From positions 1 to 64,000 of IMG/VR virus record IMGVR_UViG_3300028844_005067: 64,000 bases of DNA; one strand, given 5' to 3'. Source of the stretch: a virus. The position numbers and the translations under genes were made by a program. This document shows, piece after piece, positions 42,369 through 49,717 of this stretch (positions are counted from its first letter, which is position 1; each line of letters opens with the position of its first letter). Under the pieces are notes generated by a model. It was given only the letters and a program-made list of their open reading frames with translations. It was not told the DNA's origin and searched no databases.

Positions 42369-42476
42369 ATGTCCGAATGCGCCTGCGAGTGTGAACTGTC
42401 CATCCCTAGACATTCTGGTTGCCACCCTACAACATGTAGAAAATGCAACTGCGTCATTGAATATCCTTATGACTGA
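42369..42476 (+). CDS. Cys-rich 35-aa microprotein
   Basis: ATG 42369 follows TTAGGTT closely. The peptide starts MSECACECEL and continues GCHPTTCRKCNCVIEYPYD, seven Cys and two His in 35 residues, a likely zinc-binding miniprotein. It lies between the tRNA and a strong hairpin. A longer overlapping frame (42340-42606) lacks such structure and is rejected. Confidence 0.45.
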   Translation: MSECACECELSIPRHSGCHPTTCRKCNCVIEYPYD

Positions 42477-42488
42477 GGTCGAGAATCC

Positions 42489-42534
42489 GAGATTGCCCGG
42501 AAGGCAATCTCCGGGCCGGCGTGTGCTTCCGGGC
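42489..42534 (+). terminator. hairpin with alternative fold
   Basis: GAGATTGCC (42489-42497) and GGCAATCTC (42503-42511) form a perfect 9-bp stem with a CGGAA loop. GCCCGGAAG (42495-42503) can instead pair with CTTCCGGGC (42526-42534), also 9 bp. Either may end the tRNA/microprotein transcript or that of the convergent - strand operon. Confidence 0.5.
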
Positions 42535-42574
42535 GGGTTTATTTCTCACCCATCATCTCACGCGTCGGTCCACC

Positions 42575-42883
42575 TTAATTCGCTAACAGCGCAACTGCGC
42601 CGTTGATTACAAATCCAATGACTAGCAGGTACTGTGTAACCTTCCACCGATATTCCATCTTTTTGACGGACTCGTCAATTGTCGGTTTCAGAGTATCCGT
42701 AAATTCTTTTACCCGTGATTGTGTGATGGAATCAAGATTCTGTAAGATATGTTCTACATCTTTACGCATGTCCTCATTGAACTGTACGTTCAGTTTGACT
42801 TCGGGCTTGAAGGGCCCCGCAGTTTTCTTAGCACCTTGCTTTGCACCTTTGGCGAACTCGCCAATCAATTCCTTAACATCCAT
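42575..42883 (-). CDS. helical protein with C-terminal membrane helix
   Basis: 102 aa. Basic, Lys/Ala-rich N-terminus, long amphipathic helix suggesting a coiled coil, and a C-terminal membrane segment (YLLVIGFVINGAVALLA). The start overlaps the stop of the microprotein gene upstream (TAATG). Last gene of the recombinase operon. Function unknown; holin-like activity cannot be excluded. Confidence 0.6.
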   Translation of the reverse strand: MDVKELIGEFAKGAKQGAKKTAGPFKPEVKLNVQFNEDMRKDVEHILQNLDSITQSRVKEFTDTLKPTIDESVKKMEYRWKVTQYLLVIGFVINGAVALLAN

Positions 42884-42978
42884 TAGTCATCCTCCTTGCA
42901 TTTATCGCATATCGCTTCATACCGAACCCAATTGCTACAATCAGCAGTTAAGCAAATCGTTGAAATAGCACCGCACAT
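42883..42978 (-). CDS. 31-aa Cys-rich microprotein
   Basis: From ATG 42978 behind AGAGGAAGAGTG to TAA overlapping the next ATG. Cys at MCG, ICL, DCS and CDKC make a possible zinc site. It shares the operon of the recombinase. Confidence 0.5.
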   Translation of the reverse strand: MCGAISTICLTADCSNWVRYEAICDKCKEDD

Positions 42979-43006
42979 CACTCTTCCTCTCCTGTTTTCG
43001 TGGGTG

Positions 43007-43873
43007 TCATTCTTCGCCACTCCATTTCATGTCGGCAGGGAAGTACTTCAACATCACATCGCCGTTTAATTCATCTTCATATACAGCATGTGTTACAATA
43101 CGCTTAACCTGTTGAGGATACCATTTACCCCCAGACCTAGTAGTATAACCACGAGCATTAAGATAAGTAGCAACACCAGCATACGAAGCATTTCTGTTGT
43201 ACTCCTTTAGTACTTCTACTACTATTTCTAGTTCTTCTAGGTGATAGTACAACTTGCCTTTTTCTCCGTCGTCTGCCTTTCTAGCGGCATATAGACCATA
43301 GGGAGTTCTTCCTACCCATTCATGTTCTTGCTCTTGAAGCCGTTCCATCGCAGTCTTCACTTTGATGATAACTTGCTTGCGTTCCATGTCGTCCATCATG
43401 GACTTCATACGGAACATCGCTTCTTGCGTTGGGTCATCGAGGTCAAGGTCGGGCATAGTCACAAAGTGCACATTAATGCCCAAAGGTCCACGAATGTGTT
43501 CTTCTACGAAATTGATAGCATCCACGAGGTTACGACTCAGACGGCTTGGGTCATAGAATATGACATCCTTCACATCTGGGTTCTCCTTGAGGAAGGAAAG
43601 TAGTGCTTGAAACATCGGGCGTTCTAGGCTAGACCCCGAAACACCAAAGTCACACCACATCGTTGGATATTGAATTGCCTTCTCAAATTCTCTTTTCGGA
43701 ATACCATGGGTTTCGGAAAACCCCTCTTTGTCAAATGGAGGGTGAATCAATTCGATTCCGTGCGTTTCGCATAACCTAGTAATTCCGAAAACTTGGGTGT
43801 CTAATCCTTCTTCTTGCTTCTTTGTGGAAACCCTACCATATCCGACAGCGCGTGTGGGCCATATCTTTGCCAT
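43007..43873 (-). CDS. serine recombinase (integrase/resolvase family)
   Basis: 288 aa. N-terminal catalytic domain with YGRVSTKKQ (nucleophilic Ser) and FYDPSRLSRNLVDAINFV carrying the conserved Arg residues, followed by the long E-helix (MMDDMERKQVIIKVKTAM) and a recombinase-type C-terminal region (YAGVATYLNARGYTTRSGGKWYPQQVKRI). An insert of about 25 residues separates Ser and the next block. Shorter than large serine integrases. It could integrate the genome, invert a segment or resolve dimers. Palindromic sequences directly upstream may be its sites or an operator. Confidence 0.9.
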   Translation of the reverse strand: MAKIWPTRAVGYGRVSTKKQEEGLDTQVFGITRLCETHGIELIHPPFDKEGFSETHGIPKREFEKAIQYPTMWCDFGVSGSSLERPMFQALLSFLKENPDVKDVIFYDPSRLSRNLVDAINFVEEHIRGPLGINVHFVTMPDLDLDDPTQEAMFRMKSMMDDMERKQVIIKVKTAMERLQEQEHEWVGRTPYGLYAARKADDGEKGKLYYHLEELEIVVEVLKEYNRNASYAGVATYLNARGYTTRSGGKWYPQQVKRIVTHAVYEDELNGDVMLKYFPADMKWSGEE

Positions 43874-43881
43874 GATACAGG

Positions 43882-43924
43882 CTTAACACAAGTGGGAAAT
43901 AAAGAAAGGGGTCTTTGTGTTAAG
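43882..43924. promoter_or_regulatory. 10-bp inverted repeat before the recombinase gene
   Basis: CTTAACACAA (43882-43891) and TTGTGTTAAG (43915-43924) are perfect inverted repeats, 23 nt apart, starting 9 nt upstream of the recombinase ATG. Candidate recombination subsite, operator or 5' UTR hairpin. Confidence 0.5.
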
Positions 43925-44207
43925 GGTAGATAGGGATTCTTCCCATGTAGAAGAAAAGGGACAGGGCTATAATCGCGTTCTACGCCGCTCATGGAACAAA
44001 GAGGTACAATCGCCCTCCAGACCCCTATTGTGGACATACAGGGTGTTTCTCGCAGTTTTTCCCGATTTAGGGCTACAAGTAGGGGGTCGAAGGGGTATGT
44101 TTGCCCAAATATGCAATTTCTGAATTATAGTAGAACTCTTCCAGCGTCTTGGTACGATTTTCCTCGCTCCGTATTCTGGAATCTTCTTTCCATATCAAAA
44201 AGGCCCT

Positions 44208-44280
44208 TTACCGAAAAGATAGATATCGTAGTATGTTCGTAGTTCCATACTTTTCCGTAAGGGAGGCTTTTACGAAAAAG
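44208..44280. promoter_or_regulatory. three TTACxGAAAAG half-sites in divergent intergenic region
   Basis: TTACCGAAAAG (44208-44218), CTTTTCCGTAA (44250-44260, inverted) and TTACGAAAAAG (44270-44280). The last two make an imperfect palindrome. They lie between the recombinase operon and the + strand early operon. The rest of 43925-44326 shows only weak, unsupported reading frames; I see no further gene in it. Confidence 0.45.
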
Positions 44281-44326
44281 ACTAAATACTTCAGCCAAAT
44301 CATATTGCTTTACAGAAGGAGAATCG

Positions 44327-44467
44327 ATGACGATGATTTTACAAGCGGTTGGATGTATTGGTGGTTTGATACTACTGACTTTCATAATTGAATACTTGAT
44401 GCGAGATAAACAAGAGAACATTCCATATTCCCGTGGATACATAGGAATACCAAAGGAGGAAGAGTAA
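44327..44467 (+). CDS. 46-aa single-helix membrane protein
   Basis: ATG 44327 behind AGAAGGAGAATCG; stop overlaps the next ATG (TAATG). Starts with a membrane helix (VGCIGGLILLTFIIEYLM) and ends in a hydrophilic acidic tail. First gene of the + strand early module. Confidence 0.6.
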   Translation: MTMILQAVGCIGGLILLTFIIEYLMRDKQENIPYSRGYIGIPKEEE

Positions 44468-44685
44468 TGCCGTACACAGAAGATGATTTGGGTAAGACAG
44501 TATCCTATGAAACAGAACGCGGTAGTTACATTGATGAACGTATCGTGATGGTGTACTGTTCAACTTGTTCCGCACGATTCATCGGCCCTATCCGTGAAGC
44601 AGGTGGGTTCCTCGGTGGCCACGACATTTTCCATACATGGGAAATCAAACGCCTAATGGATGAAGATGGAGGCCTGACAGCATGA
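44467..44685 (+). CDS. small protein with CxxC
   Basis: 72 aa. VYCSTCSARFIGP gives one Cys pair in a beta-rich context. Behind GGAGGAAGAGTA, overlapping both neighbours. Possibly a zinc-ribbon fragment; function unknown. Confidence 0.6.
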   Translation: MPYTEDDLGKTVSYETERGSYIDERIVMVYCSTCSARFIGPIREAGGFLGGHDIFHTWEIKRLMDEDGGLTA

Positions 44686-44930
44686 ATCTAAAGACCGTGA
44701 TTTACCATGTGAAACATCCTGTGGTGGACAGCATAACTGCGTGGTGGGCCTACGCTGGATACCACCATGAAAAGGCTACCGGCGGAACTACTAAAGACCT
44801 CAACAACTACGTTGCCGATGCGCTAAGTAGACTATATGATGCGGACGGAAATTCGCTCATATTGGCTGTCACACATTTGAATAAAGACACAAATGTTTCT
44901 GAACTTTCTGCGAGGGCTTTGGGGGACTGA
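44682..44930 (+). CDS. small hypothetical protein
   Basis: 82 aa, ATG in a 4-nt overlap with the previous stop. Trp/Tyr/His-rich N-terminus (ITAWWAYAGYHHEKA) and helical C-terminus. No family recognised. Confidence 0.55.
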   Translation: MNLKTVIYHVKHPVVDSITAWWAYAGYHHEKATGGTTKDLNNYVADALSRLYDADGNSLILAVTHLNKDTNVSELSARALGD

Positions 44931-44934
44931 TAGT

Positions 44935-45258
44935 ATGGCAAATAAAACTCATTACATTGCAAAGGATGGATGTACCGTTAGAAACGGAAGTGTACGCACT
45001 TACAATAGAATACTTGAAATGCTTACCGAAAGGGAAGAAGCGAGTACGCGCGAGATTCTAGACTTCTGTAACAATTACAGAACCCAAAGGGGACGAATCT
45101 CACAAACAGGTGTCACTATGACGGAGTTAGGAAACATATTAGCAAAGTACCCCGCCTTCGTACGCATTGGTGATACACCGACAGCGGGTTATTCAGGTAA
45201 GTATAAAATTGCAGTGTGGACGCTACGTACTACACTAGAATATACAGAAGAAGAATAA
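44935..45258 (+). CDS. winged-helix-like protein
   Basis: 107 aa from ATG 44935. Helices with MLTEREEASTREILDFCNN and GVTMTELGNILAKYPAFVRI, then a beta hairpin (YKIAVWTLR), have the layout of small archaeal viral winged-helix regulators. The protein at 63017 has the same architecture (GITTQRLTNLLQRRPQF), so the two are probably paralogues. Confidence 0.6.
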   Translation: MANKTHYIAKDGCTVRNGSVRTYNRILEMLTEREEASTREILDFCNNYRTQRGRISQTGVTMTELGNILAKYPAFVRIGDTPTAGYSGKYKIAVWTLRTTLEYTEEE

Positions 45259-45261
45259 TTT

Positions 45262-45290
45262 CGTAAACCGAGGTTTGCGGTAATACTATA
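45262..45290 (+). promoter_or_regulatory. terminator hairpin and TATA box
   Basis: CGTAAACC (45262-45269) with GGTTTGCG (45272-45279) forms a hairpin 4 nt after the previous stop. ACTATAAGCC follows immediately (about 45286-45293), a likely TATA box for the operon starting at 45333. Confidence 0.5.
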
Positions 45291-45332
45291 AGCCTTGGCC
45301 AATCATCGAAATTTGGTAAAGGAGAAATAGCC

Positions 45333-45611
45333 ATGGACAGGACGCGAACATACAGACACAAACACAGAAACCGAAGTAGACTGGGACACTTGCGAAGTAA
45401 AAATCGTAAATTTACCACTGTTGATAGAATTCAGTCAAGTCCACGGATTACCGGCTACAAGATTTTGAGAGCAGGAGAAATCAAGGACTTACAAAGAAAG
45501 GTCAATGAACACCTCAAGAAAGGATGGGTTCCTGCTGGTGGAGTTTCTGTTTGTGGTGGCTACGCCCACGCTCACTTTCATCAAGCAATAACAAAGGAGG
45601 CTTCACAATGA
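45333..45611 (+). CDS. DUF1737-like protein with basic N-terminus
   Basis: 92 aa behind AAAGGAGAAATAG. A basic Arg/His-rich N-terminal 40 residues precedes YKILRAGEI, VNEHLKKGWVPAGGVSV and HFHQAI, which match the DUF1737 pattern. That family is of unknown function. The basic extension suggests nucleic-acid contact. Confidence 0.65.
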   Translation: MDRTRTYRHKHRNRSRLGHLRSKNRKFTTVDRIQSSPRITGYKILRAGEIKDLQRKVNEHLKKGWVPAGGVSVCGGYAHAHFHQAITKEASQ

Positions 45612-45751
45612 AGAAGTGTCAATTATGTGGCGCAATAACGAGTCGCCGTGTTTTCGAGGCAAAAGTGACTTCTTGTTTCGCATGTGTTGAGAAGTTATTG
45701 GACTTCGCCATCACCGCAGGTATGCGGTTTGAAGAAGGTGATTCAAAATGA
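45608..45751 (+). CDS. zinc microprotein
   Basis: 47 aa from ATG 45608 behind AAAGGAGGCTTC, 4-nt overlap with the gene before. CQLCG and SCFACVEK give two CxxC pairs about 20 residues apart, a treble-clef or ribbon zinc site. Confidence 0.65.
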   Translation: MKKCQLCGAITSRRVFEAKVTSCFACVEKLLDFAITAGMRFEEGDSK

Positions 45752-45885
45752 CCATCCCGTGCCCAGCCTGCGATAAACGTGAATTTGGTATTGCTAAATT
45801 GCTACCAACCAAATCGTTTAGTCGTAGCCAACAGAAAGCGATATACGAATGCAAAGCCTGCGGTCATAAGGAGGTAATCGGATGA
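45748..45885 (+). CDS. zinc-ribbon microprotein
   Basis: 45 aa in AATGA overlap with the gene before, behind GAAGGTGATTC. CPACDK and CKACGH with about 30 residues between form a compact zinc ribbon. GGAGG at its 3' end serves the next gene. Confidence 0.65.
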   Translation: MTIPCPACDKREFGIAKLLPTKSFSRSQQKAIYECKACGHKEVIG

Positions 45886-46145
45886 ACAATTATCCAGACA
45901 ATATGGATTGGGGCGCGTATGATGATTACCATGACCCTAAATTGCAATGTGGTTGCCATTCAAGCGACGGCTGTGGCTGTTGGTGCGAAGACTACGCAGG
46001 AGAAGGAAAGCAACACTTGGTTGGTGAATGTGACCCCGACAATTGCCTCCTGTATCGCTGTAAAATCTGCGAGGATGTTGCAGTTGGATACGAAGTGGAT
46101 AACTGTCCCGAGTGCCAAGAAGAATTGGATGAGGTGAGTGCATGA
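45882..46145 (+). CDS. Cys-rich acidic protein
   Basis: 87 aa. CGCHSSDGCGCWC, CDPDNC, CKIC and CPEC give ten or more Cys in an acidic context, so probably two zinc sites. Overlaps both neighbours by 4 nt. Function unknown. Confidence 0.65.
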   Translation: MNNYPDNMDWGAYDDYHDPKLQCGCHSSDGCGCWCEDYAGEGKQHLVGECDPDNCLLYRCKICEDVAVGYEVDNCPECQEELDEVSA

Positions 46146-46519
46146 AAGTCTGTAAGACATGTGATGCCAATCTCGATGAATCCGAGTACTATACTCATCC
46201 CAACACGAAGGATAAACTTCAATCATCATGCAAATCTTGTGCTAAGGCGGCGGCTCGTCATAATTATAGAAATTCATGGTATGGTTCATGGTCTGCGTCA
46301 CATCAAGAATGGCAACGCAAAAGGGAAAAGAAGGAGCGCAAAAATGCTCTCAAACGTGGACTTTCCAAAACATGCACGCACTGTAAAGAAACCAAACTCG
46401 CTACGGCTGAAAATTTTTACACGGGTGCTGGTCGGCACGGTTTGAAATCGTATTGTAAGCCCTGCGATAACAAACTCAAGACGGCTCGGCGTCGAGCCAA
46501 AAAGGAGGCGAAACAATGA
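46142..46519 (+). CDS. tandem zinc-finger protein
   Basis: 125 aa with a duplicated unit: CKTC...Y...LQSSCKSCAKA and CTHC...FYTGAGRHGLKSYCKPC. This C-x2-C-x(18-22)-C-x2-C pattern is common in phage and HNH-associated zinc proteins. A basic linker and tail suggest DNA or RNA binding. No HNH residues are present. Confidence 0.7.
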   Translation: MKVCKTCDANLDESEYYTHPNTKDKLQSSCKSCAKAAARHNYRNSWYGSWSASHQEWQRKREKKERKNALKRGLSKTCTHCKETKLATAENFYTGAGRHGLKSYCKPCDNKLKTARRRAKKEAKQ

Positions 46520-47022
46520 CTGTGAAACGAATTACAATTGAATACGAAGACGGAACCTCCGAGGTTCTTACACCTGCTGAATGGATGGGAGTTATGCTCG
46601 GCACGAGAAGTGGCGTATCATCGGTTCAGTTGTTGGACAACACCATGAACTCATCCGTAGACCCGATGAAAGAAACGTTCCAATCTGCACGGAATCTTGT
46701 TTCCGCAGTCGAAGAAGAGGAAATTGTTGTTCAAATTGAACCACTTCCGATAAGTTCCGACGCCCCGGCTCAGGCTTCCCCAGTAAGGGAAGAACCCCGT
46801 AAACCGGTTGCCCCACCTACCGACGATGGCGATAAGTCGTATCGGCAGGCCACTATTATTCGCTTTCCATTCGGGAAATACAAAGGAAGAACAATTCTTG
46901 AATTGGTTCTTAACGACAGCGAATTTGCCGAGAAATGCGCCAAGCAATTGAGCGATAATGGCAAACACCGTGAATTGGCTAATGCGATAACACTCGTCTT
47001 AGCGAGGAATCCCGATATCTAG
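46516..47022 (+). CDS. protein with C-terminal FGKYKG (DUF3820-like) motif
   Basis: 168 aa behind AAGGAGGCGAAACA. After an acidic/Pro-rich middle, FPFGKYKGRTILELVLNDSE resembles the small motif found in DUF3820 and next to exonuclease domains. The catalytic nuclease part is absent. A DNA-metabolism role is likely by neighbourhood. Confidence 0.55.
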   Translation: MTVKRITIEYEDGTSEVLTPAEWMGVMLGTRSGVSSVQLLDNTMNSSVDPMKETFQSARNLVSAVEEEEIVVQIEPLPISSDAPAQASPVREEPRKPVAPPTDDGDKSYRQATIIRFPFGKYKGRTILELVLNDSEFAEKCAKQLSDNGKHRELANAITLVLARNPDI

Positions 47023-47049
47023 ATAAGCGACTTGAAAGGAGGAAATAAC

Positions 47050-47262
47050 ATGAAGAAAATAATTTTAATTGAGAAGAAAAAGAAAGACGGGGAAGAAGCA
47101 CTGAACTTAGGAAACGTGGAAGTGATTGTTCTCGGTGTTTACGACACCGAACAGGAACTGCGTACCGAATTAAAGGTGATGAAGAACCTTCAGAAAGCGG
47201 GTAGACTCGACCCTAAAATGAGTATGGATATTATTGAGGTGGAATTCGATGGACAAGCCTGA
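47050..47262 (+). CDS. small hypothetical protein
   Basis: 70 aa from ATG 47050 behind AAAGGAGGAAATAAC. Basic N-terminus, beta-alpha-beta-like pattern (VEVIVLGVYDTEQELRTEL). Overlaps the nuclease gene start. Not recognised. Confidence 0.55.
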   Translation: MKKIILIEKKKKDGEEALNLGNVEVIVLGVYDTEQELRTELKVMKNLQKAGRLDPKMSMDIIEVEFDGQA

Positions 47263-48229
47263 AATTGTTTCTGGCGTATATCTACCAAACGAAGTCAGTC
47301 AAAGTAAACTGAAGCGGTACGAAATGTGCCCGAAGTTAACTTACTATCAAGACGTTATTCGTAAGCGTGACGGGCGCGAGCCGGTTACTGCCGCGCTTCC
47401 TATGGGTTCTGTATTTCACGAAGCCGTTGAAGTATTTCACGAAACCATTCGCAAAGGGTTTGAACCTGATATGGATGTTTTGATGAACCTCATCCAAAAG
47501 TCGTGGAAAGAGCAGTATGACAGTTATGTGACGCCACACAATCTAGACCATGCTCGTGATGTAGGCTCAGACGGTTCTATGGGCTATGATTGGCGTGTTG
47601 CCCGTAGAGGAACCCCACTATCAGAAATTCCCGGTTCGCATGAACGAGCCGTCAAGAATATACAATGGTGGTTTGAATGTTATGTTGAGGCATACAATAA
47701 TGGCGACCTCGGTATTATGGACAACATTTCCGTTGGCTGTGAAATTGATTACCGCAGGGAACTTGACCATTTGGGTATTGTACTACGAGGAAAAGTGGAC
47801 GTGGTATTCAACAATAAACACCTTGGCGATTGGAAGACAGCAAATCCAAATCCACAATGGAACTGGAGCCAAGACCGCGCTGATGGTGAAGTACAGGCTT
47901 CATACTATGCGGCGCTGATGAATGAAGACGAAGTTGAATTCTCATATATCGTAATCGATAAGCAAGTACATCCCGACTTTGCTAGGGGCAAGAAGGGTCC
48001 ACAGAAATGTAACGTGAAAGTAATCACTACCAAGCGTACGAGGGCAGATATTCAAGAAGTCGTTGAACGATTGGAGCAATTCGTCATGATGACAGATATG
48101 CGCAATGGATACAAAGAGGGCATTTTTCCACGTAGACCAAAGCCTATGGGAGAAATATTTTGTGATAACTTCTGTGATTACAAAACACACTGCCATAGTG
48201 AACTGATGAAGGAGCGTAGTGAATCATGA
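47249..48229 (+). CDS. Cas4/RecB-family PD-(D/E)XK nuclease
   Basis: 326 aa from ATG 47249 behind GAGGTGGAATTCG. MGSVFHEAVEVF matches RecB motif I, GKVDVVFNNKHLGDWKTA provides the catalytic Asp and D-x-K, and QASYYAAL the Gln-Tyr motif. One Cys near the N-terminus (YEMCPK) and three near the C-terminus (CDNFCDYKTHC) match the Fe-S cluster of Cas4/AddB. A 5'-3' or end-processing nuclease in replication or recombination is expected. No CRISPR genes are nearby. Confidence 0.88.
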   Translation: MDKPEIVSGVYLPNEVSQSKLKRYEMCPKLTYYQDVIRKRDGREPVTAALPMGSVFHEAVEVFHETIRKGFEPDMDVLMNLIQKSWKEQYDSYVTPHNLDHARDVGSDGSMGYDWRVARRGTPLSEIPGSHERAVKNIQWWFECYVEAYNNGDLGIMDNISVGCEIDYRRELDHLGIVLRGKVDVVFNNKHLGDWKTANPNPQWNWSQDRADGEVQASYYAALMNEDEVEFSYIVIDKQVHPDFARGKKGPQKCNVKVITTKRTRADIQEVVERLEQFVMMTDMRNGYKEGIFPRRPKPMGEIFCDNFCDYKTHCHSELMKERSES

Positions 48230-48321
48230 CTACCGTAATGGGTCGCGATTCGCGTGACAGAAAAAAGACTGTCACAATTTGGAGCCGTATCAAGGGGTGG
48301 TTATCTCGTGCTATGGGATGA
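48226..48321 (+). CDS. 31-aa basic peptide
   Basis: ATG 48226 overlaps the nuclease stop (CATGA). 31 residues, Arg/Lys-rich with an amphipathic end (VTIWSRIKGWLSRAMG). Its 3' end overlaps the next gene. Supported mainly by the tight junctions. Confidence 0.4.
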   Translation: MTTVMGRDSRDRKKTVTIWSRIKGWLSRAMG

Positions 48322-48544
48322 TACATTTGGATGGGATTGGTATGCAATTCAACAGATTGCACTCTTCGGAGGCATAATACTAGGCTTCCTCGGTATTGTT
48401 GGGCTCACCGAAGGGTGGGGGTTTTTCTGGGTGTTTAATCGCCTTGTTTCATGGATTGGATTGCATTCCGAAGCCGTGTTGATTTTTACTATTGTGTCTT
48501 CGATTGGACTGTTTCAGTTCATGCGTTACAAGGGTGGTTATTGA
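48308..48544 (+). CDS. two-pass membrane protein
   Basis: 78 aa from GTG 48308 behind GGGGTGGTTATCTC; a longer in-frame start at 48254 is less likely. Two hydrophobic helices (IALFGGIILGFLGIVGL and VLIFTIVSSIGLFQF) joined by an aromatic loop. Function unknown; holin-like proteins have this size and layout. Confidence 0.55.
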   Translation: MLWDDTFGWDWYAIQQIALFGGIILGFLGIVGLTEGWGFFWVFNRLVSWIGLHSEAVLIFTIVSSIGLFQFMRYKGGY

Positions 48545-48990
48545 TGAGCGAAGAACCTACACAGAACCTAGAACGCTGTGAATTGTGCGGTGTATTTCGT
48601 TGGGATGAAGATATCGGAGGCGTCTTAATCAAGAAAGGTCGGTTTCTAGAAGAACATCACATATCATACGAACCAGAATTAACAGTCATGTTGTGTGAAA
48701 TATGTCATTGGAGAGTCCATAATGAAGATGGATTCAACGACCACTTGATGCCGGAACAGACTCGGATGAATTGGATGATGAAGAAACGCAAGAAGCCCGG
48801 TTTCTTTGAAATCAGAAAGAAAATGGGGGAATTGGGACTTTACGACGATGACGATAATGTGATACGTATTATCCATTCAGCAGAAGACCCATACCATACA
48901 TTGGCGGCACTCGCAAACGAATTCCAAGGCTTGATTGAATTGGAACACGTATTTGAAATCCTATACCCAGAAGAGGTGAACGAAACATGA
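48544..48990 (+). CDS. HNH endonuclease-like protein
   Basis: 148 aa from ATG 48544. CELCG, then LEEHHISYEPE and LCEICHWRVHN give the HNH/treble-clef pattern with zinc Cys pairs, His-His and the final His. The C-terminal half is acidic and helical. Could be a homing-type or recombination nuclease, or a catalytically weak DNA-binding variant. Confidence 0.75.
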   Translation: MSEEPTQNLERCELCGVFRWDEDIGGVLIKKGRFLEEHHISYEPELTVMLCEICHWRVHNEDGFNDHLMPEQTRMNWMMKKRKKPGFFEIRKKMGELGLYDDDDNVIRIIHSAEDPYHTLAALANEFQGLIELEHVFEILYPEEVNET

Positions 48991-49583
48991 ACGCAGTATA
49001 CATTTATGCAAACCCAAACAAAAACGCCGAAATCAGACCTTACATCGAAGTAGTGACACAACGATGGAACGAACTTGGGTGGGAAGGTCCCCCGGTAGTA
49101 TACACCGATGGATTCGCTAATGCAAACAACGGAGGAATGCCAGAACTGATGTCCGCTGTCAATAAAGGCAACGTAAAATCACTAATGCTATTTTCACTAG
49201 AAGCGTGGACTTCTGAGCGACATAAGTTCGTTCCTGTTGTTGGTAAACTGCTTCAGTCAGTCAAAGGTGGTGTCAGCGTTGCCTGTGCGCCCGGACTTGG
49301 TATACTAAAGGGTATGAAAGACCTCGCAAAACTAGAAGGTCTTTTCCTTAGTGGTGAATATTTTTCAAACCTAAACAGCGTTGCAGTAAAGGTCGGCATG
49401 TCTAAATCAACCAAAAAGAAAGGCCGTCCTTCGCTACTAGATACGGACAGGGAATTTGTGCGTCAAGTTGCTGTTCTATACAATCAAAGCCTAAGTACAA
49501 AAGGAATATCACAGCGACTAGGGGTATCGTACCACAAAGTATACCGCGCAATAAAGCACCTCCACAAGGAGGAGCCTAAATGA
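48987..49583 (+). CDS. degenerate serine-resolvase-like DNA-binding protein
   Basis: 198 aa. The C-terminus KKKGRPSLLDTDREFVRQV with GISQRLGVSYHKVYRAIKHL is the linker and helix-turn-helix of small serine resolvases. The N-terminal domain keeps the fold-like pattern (LMLFSLEAW, GGVSVACAPGLGIL), but the catalytic YxRVS segment reads YANPNKN, so the nucleophilic Ser is missing. Probably a regulator or architectural relative of the 43007-43873 recombinase. Confidence 0.6.
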   Translation: MNAVYIYANPNKNAEIRPYIEVVTQRWNELGWEGPPVVYTDGFANANNGGMPELMSAVNKGNVKSLMLFSLEAWTSERHKFVPVVGKLLQSVKGGVSVACAPGLGILKGMKDLAKLEGLFLSGEYFSNLNSVAVKVGMSKSTKKKGRPSLLDTDREFVRQVAVLYNQSLSTKGISQRLGVSYHKVYRAIKHLHKEEPK

Positions 49584-49717
49584 GTCAACCCGACTTATTA
49601 GATGACGTATGGAACGCTTTGAACACTCCTATCGATGTGGGCGGTCCAGTACAGAAAATGTTGATTTTAGCGTTCTGTTTTATTGGAGGTATTGTTATGG
49701 GGGCTCATCTTGTATGA
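49580..49717 (+). CDS. 45-aa single-helix membrane protein
   Basis: ATG 49580 behind AAGGAGGAGCC; overlaps both neighbours by 4 nt. Acidic N-terminus and a C-terminal membrane helix (MLILAFCFIGGIVMGAHL). Function unknown. Confidence 0.6.
   Translation: MSQPDLLDDVWNALNTPIDVGGPVQKMLILAFCFIGGIVMGAHLV

Noticed and set aside
42340-42606. 88-codon + strand frame after the tRNA
   Set aside because: Runs through the hairpin region and the 3' end of the convergent gene; the shorter Cys-rich frame at 42369 in another phase is more protein-like.
43925-44326. Several 60-105-codon frames on both strands between the divergent operons
   Set aside because: No ribosome sites, no motifs, and they cross the repeated operator-like elements.
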